Positions 1 to 9,374 of a stretch of DNA of 64,000 nt are shown in pieces. The translations under genes were made by a program, and so were the position numbers. The first letter of the stretch is position 1. Each line of letters begins with the position of its first letter. The notes beneath the pieces are model-generated. The model saw only the letters and a list, made by a program, of their open reading frames with translations, did no database searches and was not told where the DNA came from. The stretch is from Microbaculum marinum. GTDB lineage: Bacteria > Pseudomonadota > Alphaproteobacteria > Rhizobiales > Tepidamorphaceae. The stretch is taken from the NCBI RefSeq assembly GCF_042646165.1, contig NZ_JBHRTC010000001.1, one strand, 5' to 3'.

Positions 1-568
1 GGGCGTTGACGCGGATGCCGCGGGCGCCGAGGTCGACGGCAAGGTAGCGGACGCTCGCCTCAAGCGCCGCCTTGGCGACGCCCATGACGTTGTAGTGCGG
101 CATCACCTTCTCGGCGCCGTAATAGGTCAGCGTCAGCAGCGACCCGCCGTCCGTCATCAGCTTCTCGGCCCGCTGGGCGATCGCCGTGAAGGAATAGCAG
201 GAGATGAACAGGGACTTGTCGAAATTGTCGGGCGTGGTGTCGATGTAGCGCCCGTCGAGCTGGTCCTTGTCGGAAAACGCGATGGCGTGGACGACGAAGT
301 CGAGGCCGCCGAACAGCCTGCCGCACTCGTCGAAGACCGAATCGATGGTGTCGGGGTCGGTGACGTCGCAATGGCCGACGACGGTCGCGCCGAGCTGCTC
401 GGCGAGGGGTTCGACACGCTTCTTCAGCGCATCGCCCTGATAGGTGAGAGCCAGGCTGGCGCCCTCGGCCGCGCACGCCCTGGCGATGCCCCAGGCGATC
501 GAGCGGTTGTTGGCGATCCCCATGACGAGACCGCGTTTTCCGGCCATCAACCCCCGGGATTCGCTCAT
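1..568 (-). CDS. fabI: Enoyl-[acyl-carrier-protein] reductase FabI (3'-truncated by window edge)
   Basis: NADH-dependent reduction of trans-2-enoyl-ACP, the last step of each type II fatty-acid elongation cycle in the cytosol. About 189 residues are visible. The N-terminus carries the FabI-specific dinucleotide loop GKRGLVMGIANNRSIAWGIA, then CDVTDPDTID and the FVVHAIAFSDK stretch typical of FabI rather than ordinary SDRs. The YYGAEKVMPHYNVMGVAKAA segment holds the Tyr-x6-Lys catalytic pair. The frame is open to the left edge, so the C-terminal substrate-binding third is missing only because the window ends. ATG at 568 is chosen; no strong ribosome site precedes it. Confidence 0.93.
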   Translation of the reverse strand, partial: MSESRGLMAGKRGLVMGIANNRSIAWGIARACAAEGASLALTYQGDALKKRVEPLAEQLGATVVGHCDVTDPDTIDSVFDECGRLFGGLDFVVHAIAFSDKDQLDGRYIDTTPDNFDKSLFISCYSFTAIAQRAEKLMTDGGSLLTLTYYGAEKVMPHYNVMGVAKAALEASVRYLAVDLGARGIRVNA

Positions 569-728
569 TTCCACTGTCCTCAAGTCACGCCTCGACGGCA
601 GGGGATCGTATGGCATGACAGCCGGTTGACCGCAAGGCACGGCCGGACGGAGCGTTCCGTTCGATCGCGCCCGCCGAAGGCAACCGACGGCCGGTCGGCC
701 GTCGGCCGACGCGGCGCGCGATGCCCGG

Positions 729-986
729 CTAGTCGACGTCCAGCGGTTCGGTCGCCGCGGCCGTTCCGTCGGCGCCGACGACGATCCGCTCGACCCGCGC
801 CTCGGCCGACTTCAGCAGCTTCTCGCAGTGGTTCTTCAGGGCCTCGCCGCGCGTGTACATCTCGATCGACGTCTCGAGCGGCACGTCGCCACCCTCCAGC
901 TGCTCGACGATCTGCTCGAGCTTCTTCAGCGCGTCCTCGAAGGACAGGCCGGCGATGTCAGGCGGCGGTGTCGTCTGCTGCGTCAT
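729..986 (-). CDS. xseB: Exodeoxyribonuclease VII small subunit
   Basis: Small subunit that partners with XseA to degrade single-stranded DNA into oligonucleotides. The product is 85 residues, normal for XseB. The core reads LSFEDALKKLEQIVEQLEGG, followed by ETSIEMYTRGEALKNHCEKLL, which is the helical hairpin of the family. I chose ATG at 986 because GAGAGAG lies about 7 bases upstream; a GTG two codons earlier (992) is possible. It lies 27 bases downstream of the HDAC-like gene in the same direction, an order I know from other Hyphomicrobiales. xseA is not in the window. Confidence 0.93.
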   Translation of the reverse strand: MTQQTTPPPDIAGLSFEDALKKLEQIVEQLEGGDVPLETSIEMYTRGEALKNHCEKLLKSAEARVERIVVGADGTAAATEPLDVD

Positions 987-1013
987 ACTCACTCTCTCTG
1001 CTCGCAGGCCCCG

Positions 1014-1940
1014 TCACGCCTCCATCAGGGCGGCCACATGCGCCGCCGCCGACAGGGCGAGCCCCTGCAAATCGTACCCGCCTTCCAGGAGCGACACGAC
1101 CCGGCCCGAACAGCACGAATCGGCTATCTCCGCCAAGCGTCTGGTGATCCACGCGAAATCCTGTTCCACCAGATTGATGTTGGCGAGCGGATCGCGTGTA
1201 TGGGCATCGAATCCTGCCGAAATGATGACGAGCTCGGGCGCGAATCGCTCAAGCCCCGGCAGGATCACCGCCTCCATCGCCTCGCGAAACTCGGCGGCGC
1301 CGTCGCCCGGCTGCAGCGGCGCGTTGAAGATGTTGCCGGCGCCGGTCTCCGACGGCGCGCCGGTGCCGGGGTAGAGCGGCATCTGGTGGGTGGAGCCGTA
1401 AAACAGGCTCGGATCGTCCCAGAAGATGTCCTGGGTGCCGTTGCCGTGGTGGACGTCGAAGTCGACGACGGCGACCCGTTCGAGGCCGTGCTGCCGCTGG
1501 GCATGGCGGGCGGCGACGGCGGCCGTGCCGAACAGGCAGAACCCCATGGCGCGGACCTTCTCGGCGTGATGGCCGGGCGGGCGCACCGCGCAGAAAGCAT
1601 TGCTGACCTTGCGCTCGACAACCTCGTCGACGGCGGCCGTCGCCGCCCCGATGGCCCGCAACGCGGCTTCGAGGCTGCCCGGCGACATCACCGTGTCGGG
1701 ATCGAGCTGGACGTGCCCCTCCTCCGGCGCCGCGGCGGCGACCCGGTCGACATATTCGCGCGGATGGGCGAGCTCGGCCTGCTCCAGCGTGCCGAGCGGC
1801 GCCTGCTCGCGGATCAGGCTCTGGAACAGCTCGTTCTCGAGCGCCCGCTCGATCGCCAGCAGCCGGTCGGGCCGCTCGGGATGGCCGAAGCCGTTGTCGT
1901 GTTCGAGGCAGGCGGGATGGGTCAGGTAGAGGGTGGACAA
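1014..1940 (-). CDS. Histone deacetylase family protein (zinc amidohydrolase)
   Basis: Class II-type arginase/deacetylase fold enzyme of 308 residues. It should remove acetyl or similar acyl groups from amines (acetylpolyamine amidohydrolase or protein deacetylase); the substrate cannot be told from sequence. Visible motifs are RPPGHHAE (about residues 120-127, catalytic His pair), DFDVHHGNGTQ (about 161-171, zinc Asp and His) and SAGFDAH (about 250, second zinc Asp). LLEGGYD near the C-terminus is also diagnostic. The start appears to be TTG at 1940 without a convincing ribosome site. It is probably cotranscribed with xseB. Confidence 0.9.
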   Translation of the reverse strand: MSTLYLTHPACLEHDNGFGHPERPDRLLAIERALENELFQSLIREQAPLGTLEQAELAHPREYVDRVAAAAPEEGHVQLDPDTVMSPGSLEAALRAIGAATAAVDEVVERKVSNAFCAVRPPGHHAEKVRAMGFCLFGTAAVAARHAQRQHGLERVAVVDFDVHHGNGTQDIFWDDPSLFYGSTHQMPLYPGTGAPSETGAGNIFNAPLQPGDGAAEFREAMEAVILPGLERFAPELVIISAGFDAHTRDPLANINLVEQDFAWITRRLAEIADSCCSGRVVSLLEGGYDLQGLALSAAAHVAALMEA

Positions 1941-2035
1941 TTCGCAAAACCGGATAAGGACCCCGATTCCCGGACCTTAGCGTCTGATGCTGCCGATTGC
2001 GAGGGGTCGCATCGGCGCCCGCCCGCTCCTGTCGT

Positions 2036-2935
2036 TCAGAGGGAATCGTCCTGGAGGTGGCGACGCATGAACATTCCCGCATCGGCAAGCGCCCGGCGCC
2101 CCGGTTCCAGCCCGGCGTTCCACATCGGCCAGGCATGGATCATGTGCGGCCAGACCTGCAGCGTTACCGGAACGTCGGCGGCGCCCGCGGCCTCCGCGAA
2201 CCGTGTGGCATCGGCGAGCAGGGTCTCGTCCGATCCCACCTGCACGAGAACCGGCGGAAACCCGCGCAGGTCCGCCCGGAGCGGGGAAACGCGCCAGTCC
2301 GAAGCATCCATGCCGACGGGCAGGTACGCTTTCGCCAGTTCCTCGAGATAGGCCTTGTGGATGAGCGGATCGACAGCGTCCTTCGTTGCCAGCGTCGAGC
2401 CCGACATGGTCAGATCCGTCCACGGCGAGAGCAGCCAGGCGCAGGCCGGAAGCGCCTCTCCGGCCTCGCGCAGCGCATCGAGGAGCACGAGCGTGAGATT
2501 GCCCCCGGCGCTGTCGCCGCCCACGACGATGTGGCCGGCGGCGATACCCTGGCTGCGAAGCCACCGCCAGGCCACCAGCGCATCCTCCAGCGCCGCGGGG
2601 TACGGGTGTTCCGGTGCCAGCCGGTATTCGATCGCCAGCGTCCGGAGCCTGCCTGCACGGCCCGCCTCGGTAACCAGCCTGCGATGACTGACGATCGAGC
2701 CGGAGCAGTAGCCGCCGCCGTGGAAATAGAGGAGCACGCGCGAAGGCTCGCTGCCGGGAACGAGCGACCATTCGCCGGGAACGCCGCCGACATCGACCGA
2801 CTGAAGCCTCACGTCGGGGGACACGGGCCAGACCGCGCCAACCTCGTCGATGCGCCGGCGCCGCTCGCGCCAGCCGACCGGCCGGGGTTTGGCGCCGAGC
2901 AGGGCCCGGATAGACTCGATTTCCCCCTCGGGCAT
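2036..2935 (-). CDS. Alpha/beta hydrolase, hormone-sensitive-lipase-type esterase
   Basis: Carboxylesterase of the HSL family (299 residues), expected to hydrolyse short-chain esters in the cytosol. The oxyanion-hole motif HGGGYCSG sits near residue 72 and the nucleophile elbow GGDSAGGN near 139. The acid is in the VGSDETLLAD stretch and the histidine in PHMIHAW near the C-terminus, so the catalytic triad is complete. ATG at 2935 follows AAGGAAG at good spacing. No signal peptide is present. Physiological substrate is unknown. Confidence 0.9.
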   Translation of the reverse strand: MPEGEIESIRALLGAKPRPVGWRERRRRIDEVGAVWPVSPDVRLQSVDVGGVPGEWSLVPGSEPSRVLLYFHGGGYCSGSIVSHRRLVTEAGRAGRLRTLAIEYRLAPEHPYPAALEDALVAWRWLRSQGIAAGHIVVGGDSAGGNLTLVLLDALREAGEALPACAWLLSPWTDLTMSGSTLATKDAVDPLIHKAYLEELAKAYLPVGMDASDWRVSPLRADLRGFPPVLVQVGSDETLLADATRFAEAAGAADVPVTLQVWPHMIHAWPMWNAGLEPGRRALADAGMFMRRHLQDDSL

Positions 2936-3144
2936 ATCCGCTTCCTTTCAACGGCCAGCATCCGGTGACTTCGTCTTGCCGACTCGTCTCGGCAAGCCTT
3001 CAGCGGATCGGGACTACACACCAATCCGGACGTCCCGTCGACGGGATCATGATAGACTTGGCCCCATGGATGTGCAGGGCCCGCAGTTCCTGTATCGGGG
3101 CGAAAGCGGGCCGCCGACCGGTCTGTTCGAACAGAGAACCTGAC

Positions 3145-3711
3145 ATGATGACCGAGGAGCAAACCGGCGTGGCCGGATCAGTGGCGGCACGGATCTCCCA
3201 TCGGATCGATCCGGCAAGCGAGCACGCCTACGAGGACCTTCTGGCCGGGGTCCACGAGGCGGTGATGCGATTTGACGGCTATCTGCGACGGGAGGTGATC
3301 AAGTCGACCTCCGGGCCGCATCTCGAGTACACCACCATCCTGCATTTCGACAGTGCGCAGAGCCTGCAACGCTGGCAAAACTCACCCGAGCGGCTGGCCT
3401 GGGCAACCCGCATGACGGCGCTCGCCGCGCACAGCACGCCGCTTCAGGTGCTGACGGGGCTCGAAACCTGGTTCACGCTGGCTACCGACCGGCCGATCAT
3501 CCCGCCGCCACGCTACAAGATGGCCGCAGTCACCTGGATCGCGCTGTTCCCGCTGATCACGCTCCAGGCCTACGCGATGGCCGCCACGGGCATCGACACG
3601 TCGATTGCCGTCCATACGTTCATCGCGACCGTCATCCTGGTCCCGCTGATGACCTATGTCGTGATGCCGCGCATGACGCGGTTGTTCGCACGCTGGCTCT
3701 ATCCTGATTGA
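3145..3711 (+). CDS. Antibiotic-biosynthesis-monooxygenase-like domain protein with C-terminal membrane segments
   Basis: A 188-residue protein. The first 110 residues look like a ferredoxin-like ABM barrel: SHRIDPASEHAYEDLLAGVH, a GYLRREV strand and the TTILHFDSAQSLQRWQNSPE segment. After PPPRYKMAAVTWIALFPLI come two hydrophobic helices (about 131-150 and 155-177) and a basic tail. ABM plus two transmembrane helices is a known arrangement of small membrane proteins of unknown role. ATG at 3145 is chosen because upstream in-frame codons lack a ribosome site and would lie in non-coding-looking DNA. Function not assignable beyond the fold. Confidence 0.8.
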   Translation: MMTEEQTGVAGSVAARISHRIDPASEHAYEDLLAGVHEAVMRFDGYLRREVIKSTSGPHLEYTTILHFDSAQSLQRWQNSPERLAWATRMTALAAHSTPLQVLTGLETWFTLATDRPIIPPPRYKMAAVTWIALFPLITLQAYAMAATGIDTSIAVHTFIATVILVPLMTYVVMPRMTRLFARWLYPD

Positions 3712-3762
3712 CCCGCAGGGCGCCCTTGGACGCGCCCGCGCGATCAGGCCGACCATTGCGCT

Positions 3763-4632
3763 TCAGTTCGGCTGGAGTCGCTCGAGGCTGACCGGCGGCT
3801 CGGAGTCGTCGGGGACGAAGAAGTCCACCTGCAGGTCGACTGACGAATCGACCCGGTACTTGTCGAAGTCGCGCTCTCCCGCCTCGTGGAGCAGCGTGTC
3901 GTCGATGCAGAAATTGCCGCTGAACTCGCGCGCCGGGCGCGTCAGGATCTCGTGGGCGGCGTCGCCGAGGATGTCCGGCTTGCGGCTCGCCTGGGTCAGC
4001 GCGTCGCCGCCGAGCAGGTTCTGCACCGCGGCGGTGGCGATCGTGGTGCGCGGCCACAGCGCGTTGACCGCGATCCCTTTCGTCTTCAGCTCACCGGCGA
4101 GGCCGAGCACGACCATGCTCATGCCGAACTTGGCCATCGAATAGGCGGTGTGCGTGGCGAACCACTTCGTCTTCATGTCGAGCGGCGGCGACAGCATCAG
4201 GATGTGCGGGTTCTCCGCCCTGGCCAGGTGCGGGACGCAATATTTCGACACCATGAAGGTGCCGCGGGCGTTGACCTGGTGCATCAGGTCGAAGCGCTTC
4301 ATCTCGGTCTGCTCGATCCCGGTCAGCGAGATGGCGCTGGCATTGTTGACGCAGACGTCGAGGCCGCCGAAGGTCCCGACGGTCTTCGAGACCGCCGCGT
4401 CGACCTGCGCCTCGTCGCGGATGTCGCAGACGAGCGGCAGCGCCTTGCCGCCGGCCGCCTCGATCTCCTCGGCGGCGGTGTAGATGGTGCCCGGCAGCTT
4501 AGGATGCGGCTCGGCGGTCTTCGCCGCGATCGCAACGTTCGCGCCATCCCTCGCCGCCCGCAGCGCGATGGCCAGCCCGATCCCCCGGCTGGCGCCGGTG
4601 ATGAACAGGGTCTTGTTCTTGAGTGTGGCCAT
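3763..4632 (-). CDS. SDR family oxidoreductase, HSDL2-like
   Basis: NAD(P)-dependent short-chain dehydrogenase of 289 residues. It has TGASRGIG at the nucleotide-binding turn, CDIRDEAQV, VNNASAIS, and the catalytic Ser / Tyr-x3-Lys in LMLSPP and AYSMAKFG. The insertion KTAEPHPKLPGTIYTAAEEI after strand 2 and the WPRTTIATAAVQNLLGG segment resemble the SDR domain of hydroxysteroid-dehydrogenase-like protein 2. Substrate is unknown; HSDL2-type proteins are linked to lipid metabolism. ATG at 4632 has GGGAGG at good distance. Confidence 0.88.
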   Translation of the reverse strand: MATLKNKTLFITGASRGIGLAIALRAARDGANVAIAAKTAEPHPKLPGTIYTAAEEIEAAGGKALPLVCDIRDEAQVDAAVSKTVGTFGGLDVCVNNASAISLTGIEQTEMKRFDLMHQVNARGTFMVSKYCVPHLARAENPHILMLSPPLDMKTKWFATHTAYSMAKFGMSMVVLGLAGELKTKGIAVNALWPRTTIATAAVQNLLGGDALTQASRKPDILGDAAHEILTRPAREFSGNFCIDDTLLHEAGERDFDKYRVDSSVDLQVDFFVPDDSEPPVSLERLQPN

Positions 4633-4693
4633 CCGTGCCTCCCGCTATTCTGTCGGCTTGCCCAGTTGGGTCGGGCATTCAAGAATTCCGCCC

Positions 4694-4768
4694 ATTCCCG
4701 CGCAAGCGGGAATCCAGAAACGGCGGCTGCGCCGGGTCTTGACGCTGGATCCCCGCTTGCGCGGGGAT
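4694..4768. repeat. Paired inverted hairpin repeat (REP/BIME-like)
   Basis: Two related 24-bp elements lie in opposite orientation at 4694-4717 and 4745-4768, each itself a short hairpin around GCGCAAGC / GCTTGCGC. They can also pair with each other over about 27 bases of spacer. Elements of this kind are scattered between genes in many alphaproteobacteria. The pair lies in the 181-base gap between the SDR gene and the small inserted gene. Confidence 0.75.
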
Positions 4769-4786
4769 GAGCGGAGGAGATGTGCG

Positions 4787-4809
4787 CACCCCGCCAGCGC
4801 GACGTCGGC
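4787..4809. repeat. 23-bp direct repeat, distal copy
   Basis: Identical over 23 bases to 5159-5181, which is the 3' coding end of the acyl-CoA dehydrogenase. On the minus strand this copy still reads Ala-Asp-Val-Ala-Leu-Ala-Gly but lacks the stop codon. The two copies are 372 bp apart and enclose one small gene, as expected if a short segment was inserted at the 3' end of the dehydrogenase with duplication of the site. Confidence 0.8.
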
Positions 4810-4813
4810 GCCG

Positions 4814-5137
4814 TTACGTGTTGTCGTAGTGGTCAAAGATGTCCTGGAATCGCTGTTTGGCAGTCGCCAGCTGTGCGGCCGTCGGCGGAACAGCCCGCTG
4901 GAAGTCGATTGATCCTGGTATCTTCGTGTCCTTCCGGACCACCAGGAATGCGATATCGGGGCGACCGCTGCGCTTCTCTTCAAAGCCGATCTCATCTAGT
5001 ACGGTTTTCCATGGTCCCCGGGCCTGGCGCCCCGTCAGAGAGCCGAGTTCTCCGTATGTAATGGTGCGGCGCTCCTTCGCGCAGTCGATCAGGATCCTTC
5101 TGACGTCGTCCTTTAGCGATTGAGCTCGCGATACCAT
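4814..5137 (-). CDS. Small protein of unknown function between direct repeats (possible MGMT-like winged helix)
   Basis: A 107-residue protein starting MVSRAQSLKDDVRRILIDCA. The TITYGELGSLTG segment recalls the winged-helix DNA-binding part of O6-alkylguanine methyltransferase-like proteins. It is followed by GPWKTVLDEIGFEEKRSGRP and DIAFLVVRKDTKIPGS. No Cys acceptor motif PCHR is present, so alkyltransferase activity is not expected. I do not recognise a named family with certainty. ATG at 5137 follows AGAGGGGG. The gene fills almost the whole interval between two 23-bp direct repeats, suggesting it arrived as a unit. Confidence 0.75.
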   Translation of the reverse strand: MVSRAQSLKDDVRRILIDCAKERRTITYGELGSLTGRQARGPWKTVLDEIGFEEKRSGRPDIAFLVVRKDTKIPGSIDFQRAVPPTAAQLATAKQRFQDIFDHYDNT

Positions 5138-5157
5138 TCTACCCCCTCTTGAACTTA

Positions 5158-6933
5158 TCACCCCGCCAGCGCGACGTCGGCACCGAGCACCGTGTAGGCA
5201 CCGCCCGTGACCGTCGCCGCCAGTCCGGCTGCCTCCGGGCAGAGGTTGTCGGCGAAGAACCGGGCGGTGGCGACGTGCGCGGCGCCGGCGCCGTTCATCG
5301 CCTGCGCGGCAAGGGCGCCCCTGGCCAGCGCCGCGCCGCCGCCGGCGAGCGCGAACAGCCGGAGATACGGCGTCGCGCCGGCGAGCGCGGCGTCGGGCTC
5401 GGCCTTCAGCGCCTCCAGCATCCAGGCGGTCGCGGTCTCCAGCGCGTCGATCGCCCCGCCGAGGCCCTCGCCCATGCGGCCGAAGACGGGCTGGTTCGAT
5501 TCGGCCACCTGGCGGGCGATGTCGCGCAATTCGGCGATATAGGCGGCGATCGCCGCGCCGCCGGCCATCGGCAACTTGCGCGTGACGAGGTCGATCGCCT
5601 GGATGCCGTTGGTGCCCTCGTAGATCGGCGCGATGCGGGCGTCGCGCAGGTGCTGGGCGGCGCCGGTCTCCTCGATGTAGCCCATGCCGCCGTGCACCTG
5701 GACGCCGAGCGAGGCCACCTCGACGCCGATGTCGGTGGAGAAGGCCTTGGCGACCGGCGTCAGCAGGTTGGCGCGCTCCTGGGCGGCCTTGCGCCCGGCC
5801 TCGTCGGCGGCGCGGTGGGCCAGGTCGGTGGCATGGCCGGTCTGGTAGCAGATGGCGCGCGCGGCGGCGGTCAGCGCCCGCATCGTCATCAGGCTGCGCC
5901 TGACGTCGGGATGGGCGAGGATCGGCACCGCCTGCTCCTGGCCCATGCCGGGCAGCCGTCCCTGCCTGCGCTCCCGGGCGTAGGCCAGCGCCTGCTGGGT
6001 GGCGCGCTCGGCAATCGCCACACCCTGGATGCCGACCGAGAGGCGGGCGTTGTTCATCATGGTGAACATGCACGCGAGACCACGGTTTTCCTCGCCGACC
6101 AGCCAGCCGACCGCGCCACCGTTGTCACCGAACCCCATCACGCAGGTCGGGCTGGCGTGGATTCCGAGCTTGTGCTCGACGCTGCGGCACCACACGTCGT
6201 TGCGTTCCCCGAGCGACCCGTCGTCGTTGACGAGGATCTTCGGCACCAGGAACAGCGAGATTCCCCGCGTTCCCGGCGGCGCGTCGGGCAGGCGGGCAAG
6301 CACCAGGTGGACGATGTTGTCGGTGAGGTCGTGCTCGCCGTAGGTGATGAAGATCTTGGTGCCGCGGATCAGGTAGGTGCCGTCGCCGCGCGGCTCCGCC
6401 TTCGCGCGCAGAAGCGCCAGGTCGGAGCCGGCCTGCGGCTCGGTCAGGTTCATCGTGCCCATCCACTCGCCGGAGACGAGCTTCGGCAGGTACGTCCGCT
6501 TCAGTTCCTCGGTCGCGTGGGCGTGGATCGCCTCGACGGCGCCGACGGTCAGCGTCGGCCCGATGCCATAGGCCATCGAGCCGGAGTTCCACATCTCCTG
6601 GGTGGCGACCGCCAGCATGGTCGGCAGGGCCTGGCCGCCGAACTCCTCCGGACCCGTCAGGCTCGCCCAGCCGCCCTCGATCCACTTGCGGTAGGCCTCC
6701 TTCCAGCCCGGCGGCATCGTCACGACGCCATCCTCGAGGGGCGTGCCGGCCCTGTCGCCGGGAGCGTTCAGCGGGGCGATCTCCTCGGTCGCGAACCGGC
6801 CGGCTTCCTGCAGCACGGCCTCGACAAGGTCGGCGGACAGGTCGCCGAAGGCGCCGCGCTCCAGCTCCGCGTCGAGGCCGGCGATATGGCGCAGCGTGAA
6901 GGCGATGTCGGCAACCGGGGCACGGTAGGTCAA
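5158..6933 (-). CDS. Acyl-CoA dehydrogenase, DmdC / long FadE-like type
   Basis: FAD-dependent dehydrogenation of an acyl-CoA, feeding electrons to ETF (the ETF-quinone oxidoreductase is at 45165-46901). The product has 591 residues, the length of the group containing 3-methylmercaptopropionyl-CoA dehydrogenase DmdC. Visible are the GPEEFGGQ start of the FAD domain, MNLTEPQAGSDL, TKIFITYGEHDL, and VHGGMGYIEETG near residue 420. A TTG start at 6933 with GGGAG about 7 bases before fits best. The exact substrate is not determined. The last 23 bases are one copy of the direct repeat discussed at 4787. Confidence 0.9.
   Translation of the reverse strand: MTYRAPVADIAFTLRHIAGLDAELERGAFGDLSADLVEAVLQEAGRFATEEIAPLNAPGDRAGTPLEDGVVTMPPGWKEAYRKWIEGGWASLTGPEEFGGQALPTMLAVATQEMWNSGSMAYGIGPTLTVGAVEAIHAHATEELKRTYLPKLVSGEWMGTMNLTEPQAGSDLALLRAKAEPRGDGTYLIRGTKIFITYGEHDLTDNIVHLVLARLPDAPPGTRGISLFLVPKILVNDDGSLGERNDVWCRSVEHKLGIHASPTCVMGFGDNGGAVGWLVGEENRGLACMFTMMNNARLSVGIQGVAIAERATQQALAYARERRQGRLPGMGQEQAVPILAHPDVRRSLMTMRALTAAARAICYQTGHATDLAHRAADEAGRKAAQERANLLTPVAKAFSTDIGVEVASLGVQVHGGMGYIEETGAAQHLRDARIAPIYEGTNGIQAIDLVTRKLPMAGGAAIAAYIAELRDIARQVAESNQPVFGRMGEGLGGAIDALETATAWMLEALKAEPDAALAGATPYLRLFALAGGGAALARGALAAQAMNGAGAAHVATARFFADNLCPEAAGLAATVTGGAYTVLGADVALAG
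5159..5181. repeat. 23-bp direct repeat, proximal copy (inside dehydrogenase 3' end)
   Basis: This copy lies in the last eight codons of the acyl-CoA dehydrogenase and covers part of its stop codon. It is identical to 4787-4809. See the entry there for the interpretation as a site duplication. Confidence 0.8.
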
Positions 6934-7058
6934 GGCGGTCTCCCTGCGGGATGAGGCGCGCCAGCTTGACGCGGCGCTTCGGTGTCGGCCAATTGGCGGC
7001 CCACATCATGCAAACCGGCACTTTAGGCGCGGGACGCACCGCGTCAACGGCGGTCTCA

Positions 7059-8048
<990 letters not shown>

Positions 8049-8063
8049 AGCGGAACCGGGCTC

Positions 8064-9083
8064 TCAAACGAGCGCGGCAAGGCGTTCGGCGGTTTCGGGC
8101 AAGCGTTTCAGGCTAGCCGCGATCCGCTCGCGCCAACGGGGTCCGCGAGACAGGGCGTCCTCGTAGGCTTCCGCGAGGTCGTCGGGGCGGTCCTCGGATA
8201 GAACCGCGACAAGGAATTCGGCCTGGGCCCGGTCCTTTCGGGCCTTCAGCCGATCGGGTCCGCCGCGGCGCCGATCCGCCACAATCAGTTTGTGGATCGC
8301 GAACCGTTCCGGCCGCGGCACCTGGATCAGGACGCCGGAGCGGTAGACAGCCACGGCATGAATGGGTTCCGCGATCAGGAAGTTCAGGTAGTTGAGCGCC
8401 TGGGCACTGACGCTTAAGGCCGGGAGCGGCACAACCCTTTCGTCGCCGAAGGCCGGTGTCAGGAACTCGACCATCGTCTCGGAATGGCTCTGCCGCCATT
8501 TCCAGACCGGTCGGCCGTGTATCCCGGGAACGGGTTCGAACTTGAGCACTTTGAGTATATCTGCGGGGGTCTCTTCGACCTTGTCGTCCAGCACGACCGA
8601 GAGCCGGTGGAAACTGGCGACATCGATGTCGCCCGTCTGGGCCAGCGCCTCGTGATCCATGCGCACGCCGAGTTCGCCTTGGTAGAGGCCGTAGGCAGAT
8701 GTCCCGACCAGGGTTCCACCGAGCCGGAAAACGCCTGCCCTGGAAAAGGCCAGAAGAATCGAGCCGGTCTGGCGATCGGTTGTAACGAAGCCCTCGGCAC
8801 GAAGTGCTCTTGCAAGCTGCGCCATCCGCTTCCGGCGCGCCTCGGCGGCGGCCTTCAGCTCTTCGGCGCGCCGCAGGCGCGAGCGCAGCTCCGGCCTGTC
8901 TTCGCCCAGATACCGGCTCATCATTTCGGTTCCGATCCGGAACCGCTCGTACAGATAGGTGCGCCCGTTGCGGTGCCGCTCCTCGATGGTGCCGGCGAAG
9001 CTCGAGGCCAATTCGTCGAGATGAAGCCGCAACAGGTCCTGGTAGGCCACAACTGCCGAACGACTGTGAGCAACGATTTCCAC
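8064..9083 (-). CDS. GSU2403-type nucleotidyltransferase-fold protein
   Basis: A 339-residue protein resembling the GSU2403 nucleotidyltransferase-fold family (NTP_transf_8). The N-terminus has a coiled segment AEELKAAAEARRKRMAQLARAL. The nucleotidyltransferase core is GGTLVGTSAYGLYQGEL and QTGDIDVASF, the latter a DxD metal motif. A Leu/Ala-rich C-terminal half includes FAIHKLIVADRR. Such proteins are often found near mobile or defence genes, but their reaction is not established. The start is GTG at 9083 after GGGGAC. An AT-rich double inverted repeat lies just upstream (9097-9184). Confidence 0.78.
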   Translation of the reverse strand: MEIVAHSRSAVVAYQDLLRLHLDELASSFAGTIEERHRNGRTYLYERFRIGTEMMSRYLGEDRPELRSRLRRAEELKAAAEARRKRMAQLARALRAEGFVTTDRQTGSILLAFSRAGVFRLGGTLVGTSAYGLYQGELGVRMDHEALAQTGDIDVASFHRLSVVLDDKVEETPADILKVLKFEPVPGIHGRPVWKWRQSHSETMVEFLTPAFGDERVVPLPALSVSAQALNYLNFLIAEPIHAVAVYRSGVLIQVPRPERFAIHKLIVADRRRGGPDRLKARKDRAQAEFLVAVLSEDRPDDLAEAYEDALSRGPRWRERIAASLKRLPETAERLAALV

Positions 9084-9096
9084 GAGCGTCCCCGGA

Positions 9097-9184
9097 TTTG
9101 TGCATCAAATTATTTCTTGCTGCACACAAACCGAGATTGTGCCGCAGATACCTGTGTGCATCAAATATATTTTTCGATGCACAC
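9097..9184. promoter_or_regulatory. AT-rich region with two related inverted repeats upstream of the nucleotidyltransferase
   Basis: GTGTGCATC at 9154-9162 and GATGCACAC at 9176-9184 form a perfect 9-bp inverted repeat around 13 A/T-rich bases. A related, imperfect arrangement lies 57 bp closer to the gene: TTTGTGCATC at 9097-9106 and TGCACACAAA at 9121-9130. Both contain GTGCATCAAAT. The two sit between the GTG start at 9083 and the divergent metallopeptidase at 9375, so a repressor site or a promoter region is plausible. The rest of the 291-base gap shows nothing else. Confidence 0.5.
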
Positions 9185-9374
9185 GGCATCTTTTACGGAA
9201 GTCGTGCGGTTTCCCCAGGAGAAAGGACACCATTCAAACGCGCGGCCGGCACGTGCGCAGACGGCCGGCGGCAGAACCGAACCGCTTTCGCCACTAACCG
9301 GGTCGCCGCTGCGGATCGAATCCGGACGATCCGCGTTGTTGCAGCGTTCCACAACCCTACATCCTCCGGTCACC

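Noticed and set aside
4814..5137. Functional O6-methylguanine methyltransferase
   Set aside because: Only the winged-helix-like TITYGEL segment is reminiscent; the PCHR active-site cysteine motif is absent.
5149..6954. 601-residue plus-strand open frame antisense to the acyl-CoA dehydrogenase
   Set aside because: Composition is that of a GC-skewed shadow frame; the opposite strand has all dehydrogenase motifs.
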